In this document: positions 9,701 to 17,077 of the stretch, piece by piece | Layout: each line of letters starts with the position of its first letter | How positions within the stretch are numbered: position 1 is the first letter of the stretch | Assembly: GCA_016763755.1 (NCBI GenBank) | Contig: JAESTD010000344.1 | Span: forward strand, 1 to 47,038 | Origin: Mucilaginibacter sp. | Lineage (GTDB): Bacteria; Bacteroidota; Bacteroidia; Sphingobacteriales; Sphingobacteriaceae | Direction: 5' to 3' | Length of the DNA: 47,038 nt | The notes under the pieces: model-generated | What the model saw: the letters and a program-made list of their open reading frames with translations, nothing else | Database searches by the model: none | Told to the model about the DNA's origin: nothing | Translations under genes and position numbers: made by a program

Positions 9701-10004
9701 GCAAGCCATAAATGGCCAGATAGCCGTGGATATGGTGAAAGAGGGCGGCAATTATGACCTGATCATTATGGACCTGCAGATGCCTATTATGGATGGGTTT
9801 GAAGCTACAGTACTCATCAAACAACTTAACCCCACTGTGCCGGTAATTGCATTTACTGCTGACGCGATGCCTGAGACACACAACAAGGCTTACGAAGCCG
9901 GTATGTGCGACTTTTTAACAAAGCCTTTTGTACCCGAGAAATTATTTGAAAAAGTATCAAAGTACCGTAAACAGTCTATTGACATAAGAGAGAAACTTAA
10001 TTAG
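6714..10004 (+). CDS. Membrane hybrid histidine kinase / response regulator with four PAS domains, 1096 aa
   Basis: Residues about 20-168 form six hydrophobic segments, an integral membrane sensor without a large periplasmic loop. Four PAS/PAC modules follow (about 195-310, 320-440, 450-570, 575-695, each closing with a DIT(E/Q) or EDIT-type strand). The HisKA box is SIMSHEIRTPMNAVIG with phosphoacceptor H722. The ATPase domain has an N box (LVSNAVKFT, about 836-845), DTGIGI (about 870) and GTGLGLA (about 901). The C-terminal receiver has the acidic pair D975/D976, phosphoacceptor D1020 (IIMDLQMPIMDG) and a late Lys in LTKPF. No DNA-binding output is fused, so phosphate probably passes on to an Hpt protein or ends in the receiver. 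Its last 8 bases overlap the end of the convergent permease gene. Confidence 0.93.
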   Translation: MSFRSKALLLIENDITINRLVLLGLLIASPSLHYLCYNNSYDPVWLRAINVVVCFITLAASYLKDRKPLRQMTYVTICSHLFINNYLLLGTNNFANVYLFSSLTVFIGLTLFCQKRWEFISLCCLNIIAVIAAYGTAPRPISLSVLLALIGVFTLIAYVSFLVVLAYKLQFRKAVKNIVQLNDSLINSSRKLKESEQQLHALISSVNDTIFEFNENKVCINVWFGPNTPDYLKPEYFINKTLIEAIGEQRARPFLEVYDHVIQHKKPYSLEFASVYGEPGWFVAKASPVLDVNGNYTKRISVSVTDITEQKKYADALIENEALLLQAQHMAKTGNWWYDDETKENYWSGSLFKLLEIETVPEGLTKFEYYISLVHPDDTESTVNYLTNINTEKVNSLEHKFITPKGDLRYLKILRGDLQQHEDGRLKRVVGIIQDITESKLAEKAVKVSQAELLEAQAIAKIGNWKWDSSTNMLSWSDEVNSIHEIEINSASSSRFGKMLLQYIHPDDQYIATRLFKNGDQVGDSFEYRIITPNGTLKYISVITGKLMYREDGSVRKIIGTLQDITQRKQAEIDHRRTENKYRLVLETIKMAAVSLNAEGKVIFCNKYLANLLGYTQAEILGMDWMDRFVPNEHRDILTEWFRNKNIKAHYINPIICRDGELRTISWQNTVSYDEYGNIKETTSIGEDITVQQKVRQELISAKEQAERSSHFKSEFLSIMSHEIRTPMNAVIGTTNLLLEENPKPEQLEYLNTLKFSSENLLAIINDILDYNKIEAGKLQLSNIPFNIHQLVQNVRQSFYAKAVEKNLEIDLQYDNAIPEFVMGDQTRLGQILINLVSNAVKFTHKGKVTIVLTKAELTEGEVLINFSVTDTGIGISAENLAVVFDPFIQGPQTITHEYGGTGLGLAITRRLIELYQSNINVSSELGKGTVFTFAIRFTNVPQAAVQPQQLTNTEEEILITLPPDLAGMRVLVVDDNKMNLMIAGKFLKKWQTEVEQAINGQIAVDMVKEGGNYDLIIMDLQMPIMDGFEATVLIKQLNPTVPVIAFTADAMPETHNKAYEAGMCDFLTKPFVPEKLFEKVSKYRKQSIDIREKLN

Positions 10005-11244
10005 TACGAATAGCCTCAACCGGGTCGAGCTTGGCGGCAAACCACGCGGGCAAAATGCCCGAGAACATGCCAATCACTACTGAAATACCTATCCCGTAGA
10101 TGATGTTATCGGCATTAAGTACCACCTGTATATCGGCCGCCGCCTTTACGGCAAAAGTACACAGGTAAACTAAAAACAATCCTATAAACCCGCCCAAAAG
10201 GCATAGTGTTACCGCTTCGATCAAAAACTGAAGCATAATAAAATAATTCTTGGCTCCGAGAGATTTTTGAATGCCGATAATGTTTGTACGTTCTTTAACC
10301 GATACGAACATGATGTTGGCAATACCAAATCCCCCTACCAGCACCGAGAATATACCAATCACGAATCCCACTTTATTCAGCACACCAAATACCTGATCGA
10401 GCTGATTGGTTAATATGGTTGATTTATTGAGTGAAAAATCATCTTCTGCCCCGGGGCGGATGCTGTGGATAGACCGCATAAGACCCTGCACTTCACTTTC
10501 AACTTCCACGTCAGTTAGGTTGTCCTGGCCGCGTACTACAATCTGGGGGTTATATTTCTCGTTCTCGACATCGATTACGTTTTTGGCGAAGTTCAGAGGC
10601 AGCAATATCTGGTTATCACTGGTAATGCCCAACATATCTTTACCCTCTTTGGTAAATACACCTATAACCGTAAGCTTACGGCCCATAATTTTGATCTGCT
10701 TGCCAATAGCATCGCCGGCAGGGAAAAGGTTTGATGCAATATCGGCCCCTATGATAGTTACAGGTGCGCCCGTACGCGACTCTATCTCCGTAAAATAACG
10801 CCCGTCCTGAAAATCAAAGTTCCAGGTTTTATCATGATCGTGTGATACGGCATCTATCTGTGCACCGTCAACGGTATTACTTCCATATTTAACAGTACGG
10901 TTATCAATACCTATCTCGTATGATAATGCCTTTGCAGTTTGACTACGGCGGGTAAGCTGATCAAAGTCGCGCAGTTTGGGTACCGGGCGCTGCATATATT
11001 TCCACCAGGGGAAGTTATCATCGCCTACCCACGGCCACTTTTGTATGTAAATACTGTTGCTACCCAGCTTATTAACACTTTTTTGCAAGTTATTGCGCAA
11101 CGTATCAACTGCTGATGACACGGCAATAATGGTAAAGATACCAATGGTTACACCCAGCAATGAAAGCATAGTACGCAGCTTGTTTTGCCTTAATGCATCA
11201 TATGCAAACAAGAAGCTTTCGCGGATGAGTTTTAATATGATCAT
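9997..11244 (-). CDS. MacB/FtsX-type ABC transporter permease, 415 aa
   Basis: Four hydrophobic segments in the FtsX/MacB arrangement: one at the N-terminus (TMLSLLGVTIGIFTIIAVSSAV, about residues 25-46), a large periplasmic MacB_PCD domain (about 50-280), and three C-terminal helices (KVGFVIGIFSVLVGGFGIANIMFVSVKERT, the TLCLLGGFIGLFLVYL segment, and GIGISVVIGMFSGILPAWFAA). The ending KLDPVEAIRTN is typical of the family. Such permeases work with a LolD/MacB-like ATPase in export, mechanotransmission or lipoprotein handling. No ATPase is adjacent; the nearest candidate is the stand-alone ATPase at 17078-17845. Confidence 0.92.
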   Translation of the reverse strand: MIILKLIRESFLFAYDALRQNKLRTMLSLLGVTIGIFTIIAVSSAVDTLRNNLQKSVNKLGSNSIYIQKWPWVGDDNFPWWKYMQRPVPKLRDFDQLTRRSQTAKALSYEIGIDNRTVKYGSNTVDGAQIDAVSHDHDKTWNFDFQDGRYFTEIESRTGAPVTIIGADIASNLFPAGDAIGKQIKIMGRKLTVIGVFTKEGKDMLGITSDNQILLPLNFAKNVIDVENEKYNPQIVVRGQDNLTDVEVESEVQGLMRSIHSIRPGAEDDFSLNKSTILTNQLDQVFGVLNKVGFVIGIFSVLVGGFGIANIMFVSVKERTNIIGIQKSLGAKNYFIMLQFLIEAVTLCLLGGFIGLFLVYLCTFAVKAAADIQVVLNADNIIYGIGISVVIGMFSGILPAWFAAKLDPVEAIRTN

Positions 11245-11389
11245 AAGTTAACCACGGTTAATACATTTTACCTTGCCCTAAAACAGTATGGTTTAGACGG
11301 TGTTTATGGTGTTAAGTTACACCTATTTCCAATTAAAGTAGATAAACCTATTTCATAAAATAAAGGCGCATAATTTAAGAAAAAATTCG

Positions 11390-11397
11390 TACATTTG
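11390..11397 (+). promoter_or_regulatory. -7 box (TACATTTG) of queA
   Basis: TACATTTGCGCCC, 26 nt before the queA ATG. The same 13-base string recurs before the beta-barrel gene at 42130. No convincing -33 element was seen. Confidence 0.65.
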
Positions 11398-11423
11398 CGC
11401 CCTAAAAATTCATATATACGAGC

Positions 11424-12473
11424 ATGAAATTATCTCAGTTTAAATTCAATTTACCTGAATCATTAGTTGCCCATAACCCGGCAGATAAGCGTGACGAATC
11501 GCGTTTAATGGTTTTACACCGCGATTCTGGCAAGATTGAGCATAAGATCTTCAAGGATGTTTTGGATTACTTTGACGACCAGGATGTAATGATCCTGAAC
11601 AATACCAAAGTTTTCCCGGCGCGTATGTATGGCAATAAGGAAAAAACAGGCGCTACCATTGAAGTATTTTTGCTTCGCGAATTAAATAAAGAACTTCGCC
11701 TTTGGGACGTGTTGGTTGACCCGGCACGTAAAATACGCGTTGGCAACAAACTTTACTTTGGCGATGACGACCTTTTAATTGCCGAGGTTGTTGATAATAC
11801 CACATCACGCGGCCGTACTATCCGCTTCCTGTTTGATGGCACGGATGAGGAATTCCGCCGTAACGTGGAGATCTTGGGCGAAACACCGCTTCCAAAATTT
11901 ATTAAACGTAAAGCTACTGCCGAAGATAAAGAGCGCTACCAAACCATCTTCGCTAAAAACGAAGGCGCAGTTGCTGCCCCTACTGCAGGTTTACACTTTA
12001 GTCGCGAGCTGATGAAACGCCTTGAATTGAAAGGTGTAGAGTTTGCTGAGGTTACCCTTCACGTTGGTTTAGGAACCTTCCGCCAGGTTGAGGTTGAGGA
12101 CCTGACCAAACATAAAATGGACTCAGAGCAATTCATTATCGAGCAAAAGCAAGCTGATATTGTGAACCGTGCCCTCGAGCGCAAAAAACGTGTGTGTGCA
12201 GTAGGTACAACTTCTATGCGTACCATTGAATCGGCAGTATCTGCCAACAAAACCCTGAAAGCGGCAAACGACTGGACCAGCAAGTTCATCTTCCCGCCGT
12301 ATGATGTCAGCATAGCCAATTCCATGATCACCAACTTCCACACACCGGAGTCTACATTGTTGATGATGATATGTGCATTTGGTGGCTACGAGCACGTAAT
12401 GAACGCCTACGAAGTAGCGGTAAAAGAAAAATACCGTTTCTACAGCTACGGCGATGCAATGTTGATCATCTAA
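11424..12473 (+). CDS. queA: S-adenosylmethionine:tRNA ribosyltransferase-isomerase, 349 aa
   Basis: Transfers and isomerises the ribosyl moiety of SAM onto 7-aminomethyl-7-deazaguanine in tRNA, the penultimate step of queuosine synthesis. The sequence is a full-length Que[21 protein letters not shown] at the start, [48 protein letters not shown] [25 protein letters not shown], and [13 protein letters not shown] near the C-terminus. No other queuosine gene is nearby. The transcript probably ends at a terminator made from heptamer repeats about 35 nt after the stop. Confidence 0.97.
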   Translation: MKLSQFKFNLPESLVAHNPADKRDESRLMVLHRDSGKIEHKIFKDVLDYFDDQDVMILNNTKVFPARMYGNKEKTGATIEVFLLRELNKELRLWDVLVDPARKIRVGNKLYFGDDDLLIAEVVDNTTSRGRTIRFLFDGTDEEFRRNVEILGETPLPKFIKRKATAEDKERYQTIFAKNEGAVAAPTAGLHFSRELMKRLELKGVEFAEVTLHVGLGTFRQVEVEDLTKHKMDSEQFIIEQKQADIVNRALERKKRVCAVGTTSMRTIESAVSANKTLKAANDWTSKFIFPPYDVSIANSMITNFHTPESTLLMMICAFGGYEHVMNAYEVAVKEKYRFYSYGDAMLII

Positions 12474-12507
12474 TCAGCGCTTCGCGCAGATATGAGATAT
12501 TAGATTT

Positions 12508-12545
12508 GAGATATGAGACTAAAACTCATATCTCGTTTTTGTTTT
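12508..12545 (+). terminator. queA terminator built from heptamer repeat sequence
   Basis: Perfect 10-bp stem GAGATATGAG/CTCATATCTC with a 7-nt loop, followed by GTTTTTGTTTT. The left side of the stem consists of the heptamer units described above. Confidence 0.75.
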
Positions 12546-12566
12546 ATAGCTTTGCTACACAAAATA

Positions 12567-12649
12567 CGTCATGCCGAACTTGTTTCGGCAACCTACATGC
12601 CGGGTCTCGAACTTTTATGATGGGGTGCTGAAATAAATTCAGCATGACG
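12567..12649. repeat. CGTCATGCYGAA-type palindromic intergenic repeat
   Basis: Imperfect 26-bp inverted arms: CGTCATGCCGAACTTGTTTC... at 12567-12592 and the reverse complement of CGTCATGCTGAATTTATTTC... at 12624-12649. The left arm carries its own small hairpin (GCCGAACTTGTTTCGGC). Confidence 0.75.
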
Positions 12650-12663
12650 AAAAGAAAAAAGAA

Positions 12664-13383
12664 ATGCCTGATCTCAAATCTCAAATCTCAAATCTCAAAT
12701 CTAACTACGCTATCATCGTTGCCGGCGGTTCCGGCAGCCGCATGCAATCGGCGTTACCTAAGCAGTTTATTGAGCTTTGCGGAGAGCCGGTTTTGATGCA
12801 TACTATAAGGGCGTTTATCGAGAGTGATGCAGCACCGAAAATTATTTTGGCGCTGAATAGTAGCTACCATGAACTTTGGGCAGAGCTTTGTACCGAGCAC
12901 AATTTCACTATCCCTCATACGGTAATAGCTGGCGGAGAAACCCGTTTCCATTCGGTTAAGAACGCTTTGGACACGATTACTGCCGAAGATGCTATTGTAG
13001 CCGTACATGATGCTGTACGCCCGCTCACGTCAAAGCAAACCATAGACGAAAGCTATCGGGTTGCTGCAACCAGTGGGACTGCCATAACCGCTGTAAAAAG
13101 CCGCGATTCGATAAGGCAAATGAATGGCGAGCTAACTACCTGCCTTGATCGTGAAGGGATATACCTGGTTCAAACGCCGCAAACATTCAAAGCATCGCTG
13201 TTAAAAAAAGCTTACGAGCAACCTTATACAGGTCTTTTTACTGACGATGCCTCAGTAGCAGAAAAAACCGGGGTACATATCACCTTGATAGAAGGCAGCC
13301 ATAGCAACATTAAGATCACCTTCCCTGAGGACATTACTATCGCCGAAGCTTTATTAAACAAAAAAGCCATCAGCGGTAGCTAA
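12664..13383 (+). CDS. ispD: 2-C-methyl-D-erythritol 4-phosphate cytidylyltransferase, 239 aa
   Basis: Third step of the MEP isoprenoid pathway: CTP plus MEP gives CDP-ME. The nucleotidyltransferase core begins YAIIVAGGSGSRMQSALPKQF (glycine-rich CTP loop with Lys), then VLMHTIRAF, VAVHDAVRPL, VKSRDSIRQ, DREGIYLVQTPQTF, FTDDASVAE, and EGSHSNIKIT near the end, all canonical. The first 13 residues (MPDLKSQISNLKS) are unusual, because they translate 4.4 copies of the heptamer TCTCAAA. No other ATG lies between this array and the conserved YAIIVAGG, so either the repeat is translated or a non-ATG start is used. Confidence 0.95.
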   Translation: MPDLKSQISNLKSNYAIIVAGGSGSRMQSALPKQFIELCGEPVLMHTIRAFIESDAAPKIILALNSSYHELWAELCTEHNFTIPHTVIAGGETRFHSVKNALDTITAEDAIVAVHDAVRPLTSKQTIDESYRVAATSGTAITAVKSRDSIRQMNGELTTCLDREGIYLVQTPQTFKASLLKKAYEQPYTGLFTDDASVAEKTGVHITLIEGSHSNIKITFPEDITIAEALLNKKAISGS

Positions 13384-13416
13384 TGGCTTATATTTTTACG
13401 AATGGACGGCCTCTGA

Positions 13417-13566
13417 TCAGGCTCGTCTTATTACCCCTAACAGTAAAGCTATAATAGCGATTACTAATAATGCATGAATAATGTTTCCACCAAATGGCGT
13501 AACAAACGCGCCAAAAATCCAGATTATAACCAGGACAACTGCGACTAAGTACAATAAGCTTCTCAT
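13417..13566 (-). CDS. Small lmo0937-type membrane protein, 49 aa (copy 1)
   Basis: A 49-residue reading frame MRSLLYLVAVVLVIIWIFGA... ending LLLGVIRRA. Two hydrophobic helices (about residues 4-23 and 29-45) are joined by a short loop and end in a basic RR tail. This matches the tiny lmo0937-family membrane proteins (about 50 aa, function unknown, often linked to stress) in Bacteroidota. It is a paralogue of the next frame. A longer frame on the same strand (13388-13606) lacks coding character and is set aside. Confidence 0.85.
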   Translation of the reverse strand: MRSLLYLVAVVLVIIWIFGAFVTPFGGNIIHALLVIAIIALLLGVIRRA

Positions 13567-13676
13567 AATGTTGTGTATTTGTTAAGTAGATGTTTTTATA
13601 AACCAATTGCTCTAAAAAAGGTTTTTTACTCTCAAAAGTTTTAAATTTACAATACCCAAAGAACTTTACCGGCGAG

Positions 13677-13823
13677 TTAAGCCCTTCTTATGATACCTAA
13701 TAATACCGCTATGATCGCAATAATCAGTAATATATGAATTACGCTGCTTACATGAACGTAAAAGAAACCAAATGCCCATCCTATAACCAGGATAACGGCA
13801 ATGATGTAAAGTAGACCTCTCAT
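13677..13823 (-). CDS. Small lmo0937-type membrane protein, 48 aa (copy 2)
   Basis: A 48-residue frame MRGLLYIIAVILVIGWAFGF... ending LLGIIRRA, with the same start (MR.LLY), two-helix layout and LLG(V/I)IRRA tail as the 13417-13566 gene, 110 bp away in the same orientation. The two are an evident tandem duplication with diverged loops (FVTPFGGNIIH against FYVHVSSVIH). Role unknown; inner-membrane location inferred. Confidence 0.87.
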   Translation of the reverse strand: MRGLLYIIAVILVIGWAFGFFYVHVSSVIHILLIIAIIAVLLGIIRRA

Positions 13824-13901
13824 TGTTTGTTTATGCTTTTGTTTATTTATTGTTAATTATAACTATCAATACCAAAATCATTCCAAAACAGAGTGGCAAA
13901 C

Positions 13902-13930
13902 AAAAAAAGCCGCTGATAATCAGCGGCTTT
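13902..13930 (-). terminator. Intrinsic terminator of the DUF2795-like gene
   Basis: On the minus strand, a 10-bp stem AAAGCCGCTG/CAGCGGCTTT with a 5-nt loop and a T7 tail, 20 nt after the stop. Confidence 0.88.
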
Positions 13931-13949
13931 TAAGTTTTAGCAGAGGTTG

Positions 13950-14171
13950 TTAGTATTCGTCCTCGTTAAAGAAGAAGTCATCTTTTGTAGGGTAATCAGG
14001 CCATATTTCCTCTATATTTTCGTATGGTTCACCATCATCTTCAAGCGCCTGCAGGTTCTCAATAACCTCAACAGGAGCGCCGGAACGGATAGCGTAATCA
14101 ATTAATTCATCTTTTGTTGCAGGCCAGGGTGCATCTTCTAAGTGTGATGCTAATTCAAGTGTCCAATACAT
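13950..14171 (-). CDS. DUF2795-like small acidic protein, 73 aa
   Basis: Begins MYWTLELASHLEDAPWPATKDELIDYAIRSGAP: aromatic start, PWPATKDEL motif, then a helix-turn-helix-like core (DELIDYAIRSGAPVEVIENLQAL) and a very acidic tail (KDDFFFNEDEY). This matches the small DUF2795 proteins of Bacteroidota, of unknown function. It is probably cytosolic. It has its own terminator and a TACTTTTG -7 box 45 nt upstream, so it looks monocistronic. Confidence 0.85.
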   Translation of the reverse strand: MYWTLELASHLEDAPWPATKDELIDYAIRSGAPVEVIENLQALEDDGEPYENIEEIWPDYPTKDDFFFNEDEY

Positions 14172-14216
14172 GTTTTTATCTTAAATGGTAAATATTTTCT
14201 ATTTCTTCCGTTTTCG

Positions 14217-14224
14217 CAAAAGTA
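14217..14224 (-). promoter_or_regulatory. -7 box (TACTTTTG) of the DUF2795-like gene
   Basis: The minus strand reads TATACTTTTGCGAAAAC, an exact TAnnTTTG match. Confidence 0.6.
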
Positions 14225-14266
14225 TAATATTTTTAAAATGATAATCAATATTTTTTTGTAAAATTT

Positions 14267-14815
14267 TTACACCCGCGGCAACCATTGATTTTCAGGCAGG
14301 TTGCGCTCATGTACTACCATTCTTGCTAAGGTAAACAGATAATCGCTTAGTCTGTTCAGATACATTACAACCTTTTCATCTACTTTACTTTGTTCAGACA
14401 AATGCACACTCAAACGCTCAGCGCGGCGGCATACACAGCGGGCCAAATGGCAGTAGGAAGCCGTGGTGCTACCACCCGGTAAAATAAAGTGCTTAAGGGC
14501 CGGTAATGTTTCATTCATCCTGTCCATTTCTTTCTCTAATAAACCAATATCGGTATCGTAAAGGTCAGGGATCACCATTTTTGATCTCTCGGGATCAGAT
14601 GCCAGGGATGAACCAATAGTAAAAAGCCTGTCCTGGATCTCTTTCAACATATCTTTATCATGCTGCTTTACATCCTGGTCGCGGATGAGGCCGATGTAGG
14701 AGTTCAGTTCATCTACGGTACCGTAAGCTTCAATGCGCAAATGGTGTTTGGGCACCCGTGTACCCCCTATTAAGGATGTATGGCCTTTATCGCCGGTTTT
14801 GGTATAGATCTTCAT
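14267..14815 (-). CDS. PduO-type cob(I)alamin adenosyltransferase, 182 aa
   Basis: Makes adenosylcobalamin from cob(I)alamin and ATP. Motifs: MKIYTKTGDKGHTSLIGG (ATP-binding TGDxGxTxL), GTVDELNSYIGLIRD, the central FILPGGS, and RCVCRRAERLSVH containing the conserved RxxxRRAER helix. The length fits the trimeric PduO/MMAB family. An in-frame TTG at 14821 gives two extra residues, but the ATG at 14815 yields the conserved MKIYTK start and is preferred. No B12-dependent enzyme is adjacent. Confidence 0.94.
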   Translation of the reverse strand: MKIYTKTGDKGHTSLIGGTRVPKHHLRIEAYGTVDELNSYIGLIRDQDVKQHDKDMLKEIQDRLFTIGSSLASDPERSKMVIPDLYDTDIGLLEKEMDRMNETLPALKHFILPGGSTTASYCHLARCVCRRAERLSVHLSEQSKVDEKVVMYLNRLSDYLFTLARMVVHERNLPENQWLPRV

Positions 14816-14918
14816 AAACAATTAAATAATTGTGATGGCGTTTTAATATGCATATTTACAAAGTTTAAACTTAAACATCGTGTTTGTGTTTTGTACAAAT
14901 ATACTACGTTCTGCCACC

Positions 14919-15938
14919 ATGAAGATCATTATATCTACAGCCAAACTGGCCACCATAACTTTATTAGCAACAACCTTGTTAGGTTTTAGCTGCGGCAACG
15001 GCAACGCTAAAAAACCTACGGACAGTACCGGCACTACCACCGCTGCGCCCGCCCCGATCCCATCATTCAGCAAATTTTTAACCGAGAAACAGTTTAACGA
15101 CCTTTTCCCGGAGCGCGATAAATTTTACACCTATGCTGCCTTTATAAAAGCGGCTGATGATCTGGCGAAAATAAAGGTGCAGGTTACACGCCGCGCCGTT
15201 TCGGTATACCAGTTTATCCGCACGGATAAAACTACCGGTAAAGCCGCCACCGTGCGCCAGGATGGCGACTGGAACGAACCTTGGGCAAAACAAAAGCCTG
15301 ATAGTACCTACATGGTTGACTATGGCGCTTTTTGTACAGGTGCCGATGCCACAACCAACAAACGCGAGCTGGCAGCCTTCTTTGCCCAAATAGCGCACGA
15401 GACCCGCCACGGCCAAAACGAAAGTTATACCGATGGCCTGATGTTGAAACACGAAGACAACACCTCGCTACAGTATATCAGCGACAGCGACGAATACCCG
15501 CCCGTTGCCGGCCAGAAATATTATGGCCGGGGCCCAATGCAAATCAGCTATAACGGTAACTATGGCTATGCATCAGACTGTATTTTTGGTGATAAGAAAG
15601 TATTGCTGAATAACCCTGGCCTGGTAGAAACCGACCCGGTGGTAGCATTTAAAACTGCCATCTATTTTTGGATGACACCCGAAACCCACAAACCATCAGC
15701 CCATGATGTGATGATAGGCAAATGGCAGCCAAAAGATACAGATAAAGCAAAAGGCCGCACACCGGGCTTCGGCATGACGATAGTGATCGTAAACGGCGAA
15801 CTGGAATGTAACAAAGGCGAGGACAACTACAGCATGAAAGACCGTATTGGCTTTTACCAGTTCTTTTTGCAAAAACTGGGTATTTCTGACCCTAATTGTG
15901 CCTGCAGCTGTGGTAAAATGGCACCGTATAAGTATTGA
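14919..15938 (+). CDS. GH19-family chitinase-like lipoprotein, 339 aa
   Basis: Glycoside hydrolase family 19 cleaves beta-1,4 links in chitin or related N-acetylated glycans. The leader MKIIISTAKLATITLLATTLLGFSC looks like a lipoprotein signal with Cys at about residue 25, followed by a T/P/A-rich linker. The catalytic domain shows FFAQIAHETRHG (HET with the likely acid Glu), KYYGRGPMQISYNGNYG (family signature), ETDPVVAFKTAIYFWM and a Cys-rich end (CACSCGK). The ATG at 14919 is preferred over an upstream in-frame GTG because it begins the leader. It is followed 3 nt later by the DUF1569-like gene, suggesting co-transcription. It may instead be a muramidase-like relative; the substrate is not provable here. 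Confidence 0.9.
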   Translation: MKIIISTAKLATITLLATTLLGFSCGNGNAKKPTDSTGTTTAAPAPIPSFSKFLTEKQFNDLFPERDKFYTYAAFIKAADDLAKIKVQVTRRAVSVYQFIRTDKTTGKAATVRQDGDWNEPWAKQKPDSTYMVDYGAFCTGADATTNKRELAAFFAQIAHETRHGQNESYTDGLMLKHEDNTSLQYISDSDEYPPVAGQKYYGRGPMQISYNGNYGYASDCIFGDKKVLLNNPGLVETDPVVAFKTAIYFWMTPETHKPSAHDVMIGKWQPKDTDKAKGRTPGFGMTIVIVNGELECNKGEDNYSMKDRIGFYQFFLQKLGISDPNCACSCGKMAPYKY

Positions 15939-15941
15939 TAG

Positions 15942-16400
15942 ATGACTTTAGTTGAGGTAGGTAACGCAGCACAAATAAAAGACCTTTTAGCAGGTCTTAA
16001 GTCTGATACTTCGGCTCTATGGGGCAACATGAATGCGCAGCAAATGGTGGAACACTTGATCAGCGAAGTACGTTATACCAATGGTGTAAAAATACCTGTT
16101 GATACCGGCCTTCCGCCTGATTTTGCTGAGCGTAAACAGCGCGGACTAAACCTCGATTACGACTTTCCGCGTAATATCATCTTGGGTACATTGCCTGAGG
16201 ATTATGAGTACACAAACATCGAGGAAGCGAAGAAGCAACTTGTAAAAGAAGTAGAAACATTTCATCAGCATTTTGCCGCTAACCCCAACATGGAAGTGCT
16301 GCACGGCGGTTTCGGGATGATGAACTATGATGAATGGGTAATATGGCACGGCAAGCATTTTACGCATCATTTTAAGCAATTTGGCCTCATCCCGTTATAA
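15942..16400 (+). CDS. DinB/DUF1569-like small protein, 152 aa
   Basis: Begins with a helical segment (VEVGNAAQIKDLLAGLKSDTSALWGNMNAQQMVEHLISEV) in which WGNMNAQQMVEHL resembles the first metal-ligand helix of DinB/DUF1569 four-helix proteins. A second His-rich helix appears near the end (DEWVIWHGKHFTHHFKQFGL). Together these could bind a divalent metal. The activity of this branch is not known to me. It starts 3 nt after the GH19 gene stop, so coupling is likely, but a functional link to chitin degradation is not evident. Confidence 0.72.
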   Translation: MTLVEVGNAAQIKDLLAGLKSDTSALWGNMNAQQMVEHLISEVRYTNGVKIPVDTGLPPDFAERKQRGLNLDYDFPRNIILGTLPEDYEYTNIEEAKKQLVKEVETFHQHFAANPNMEVLHGGFGMMNYDEWVIWHGKHFTHHFKQFGLIPL

Positions 16401-16444
16401 ACAATGTGGTTGTAACAAATGTGGCTTTGTATTATCTTAGCTAA

Positions 16445-17074
16445 ATGAACTCCTTATCCGTAGATGCCACAGGCCTGCCCGATATTGGCAAACATCCTTT
16501 TGAAACCACTTGCCAAAGGCTTAGGAACCGTTTCAGGATAGATATCCCGGGCGATATTGATTTTCAGTTGGAGCACTTTGAAACGCTTAATCATCATCAG
16601 GAAGTTAACGTCCGTAATACTTTCGCTATCAAAAACCCATGCGGCGATAGCTATGTACTGTTGCTGGATACTAATATCGAAACCAAAGGCATCAATCAAA
16701 AAAATAAGCTGAGCCATAAAGATACTTTCCAACCCTGGGCCTTGGCTTACCTTAAAAAAGATTTTGGCCGAGTGGTGATCCGTACCGAAACCATTATCGA
16801 TAAGATCCGTGAGATCGTATTCCCTATCGAACTGGATTTCCGCGATGATAAACCGTTTAGCGACCGCTTCTACGTATTAACCGACGACCGCCACAAAACC
16901 GAAGCTGCCATGACACAGGAGTTCCGCGACGCGGTGATGTCCATCAAAAAGTCGGATTTTGTAATAGAGATCTATGAGCACACCCTCATCATCGGCAACC
17001 ACAAACCAGTTTCGCCTGAGAATACCCTTTATTTAGCAGATTTTGTAGCCAGATTGGCGGAGCTAAAGTGTTGA
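16445..17074 (+). CDS. Conserved-looking cytosolic protein of unknown function, 209 aa
   Basis: Not recognised. There is no signal peptide and no transmembrane segment. The sequence is a mixed alpha/beta domain with charged, regular segments (RLRNRFRIDIPGDIDFQLEHFE, GRVVIRTETIIDKIREIVFPIELDF, EFRDAVMSIKKSDFVIEIYEHTLIIGNHKP). Codon use matches the neighbours, and a short AT-rich gap precedes it. It converges on the ABC ATPase gene with a 3-bp gap and no terminator. No function is offered. Confidence 0.75.
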   Translation: MNSLSVDATGLPDIGKHPFETTCQRLRNRFRIDIPGDIDFQLEHFETLNHHQEVNVRNTFAIKNPCGDSYVLLLDTNIETKGINQKNKLSHKDTFQPWALAYLKKDFGRVVIRTETIIDKIREIVFPIELDFRDDKPFSDRFYVLTDDRHKTEAAMTQEFRDAVMSIKKSDFVIEIYEHTLIIGNHKPVSPENTLYLADFVARLAELKC

Positions 17075-17077
17075 AAA

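Larger units (their letters stand above)
12490..12702. repeat. Inverted pair of heptamer arrays flanking a REP-like hairpin (queA-ispD gap)
   Basis: Left array: four 7-bp units ATATGAG, ATATTAG, ATTTGAG, ATATGAG (12490-12517). Right array: 4.4 units of TCTCAAA (12672-12702), the reverse complement of the ATTTGAG word. They face each other across about 155 bp holding a CGTCATGCYGAA repeat. The right array is inside the ispD reading frame. Confidence 0.85.

Noticed and set aside
12672..12702. Heptamer array as a CRISPR
   Set aside because: Units are 7 bp with no spacers, and no cas genes are present; the same applies to the other word arrays.
13388..13606. Minus-strand 72-residue frame
   Set aside because: It overlaps the lmo0937-like frame in another phase; its product is rich in Y, W, C and S without domain character, whereas the 49-residue frame matches its tandem paralogue.
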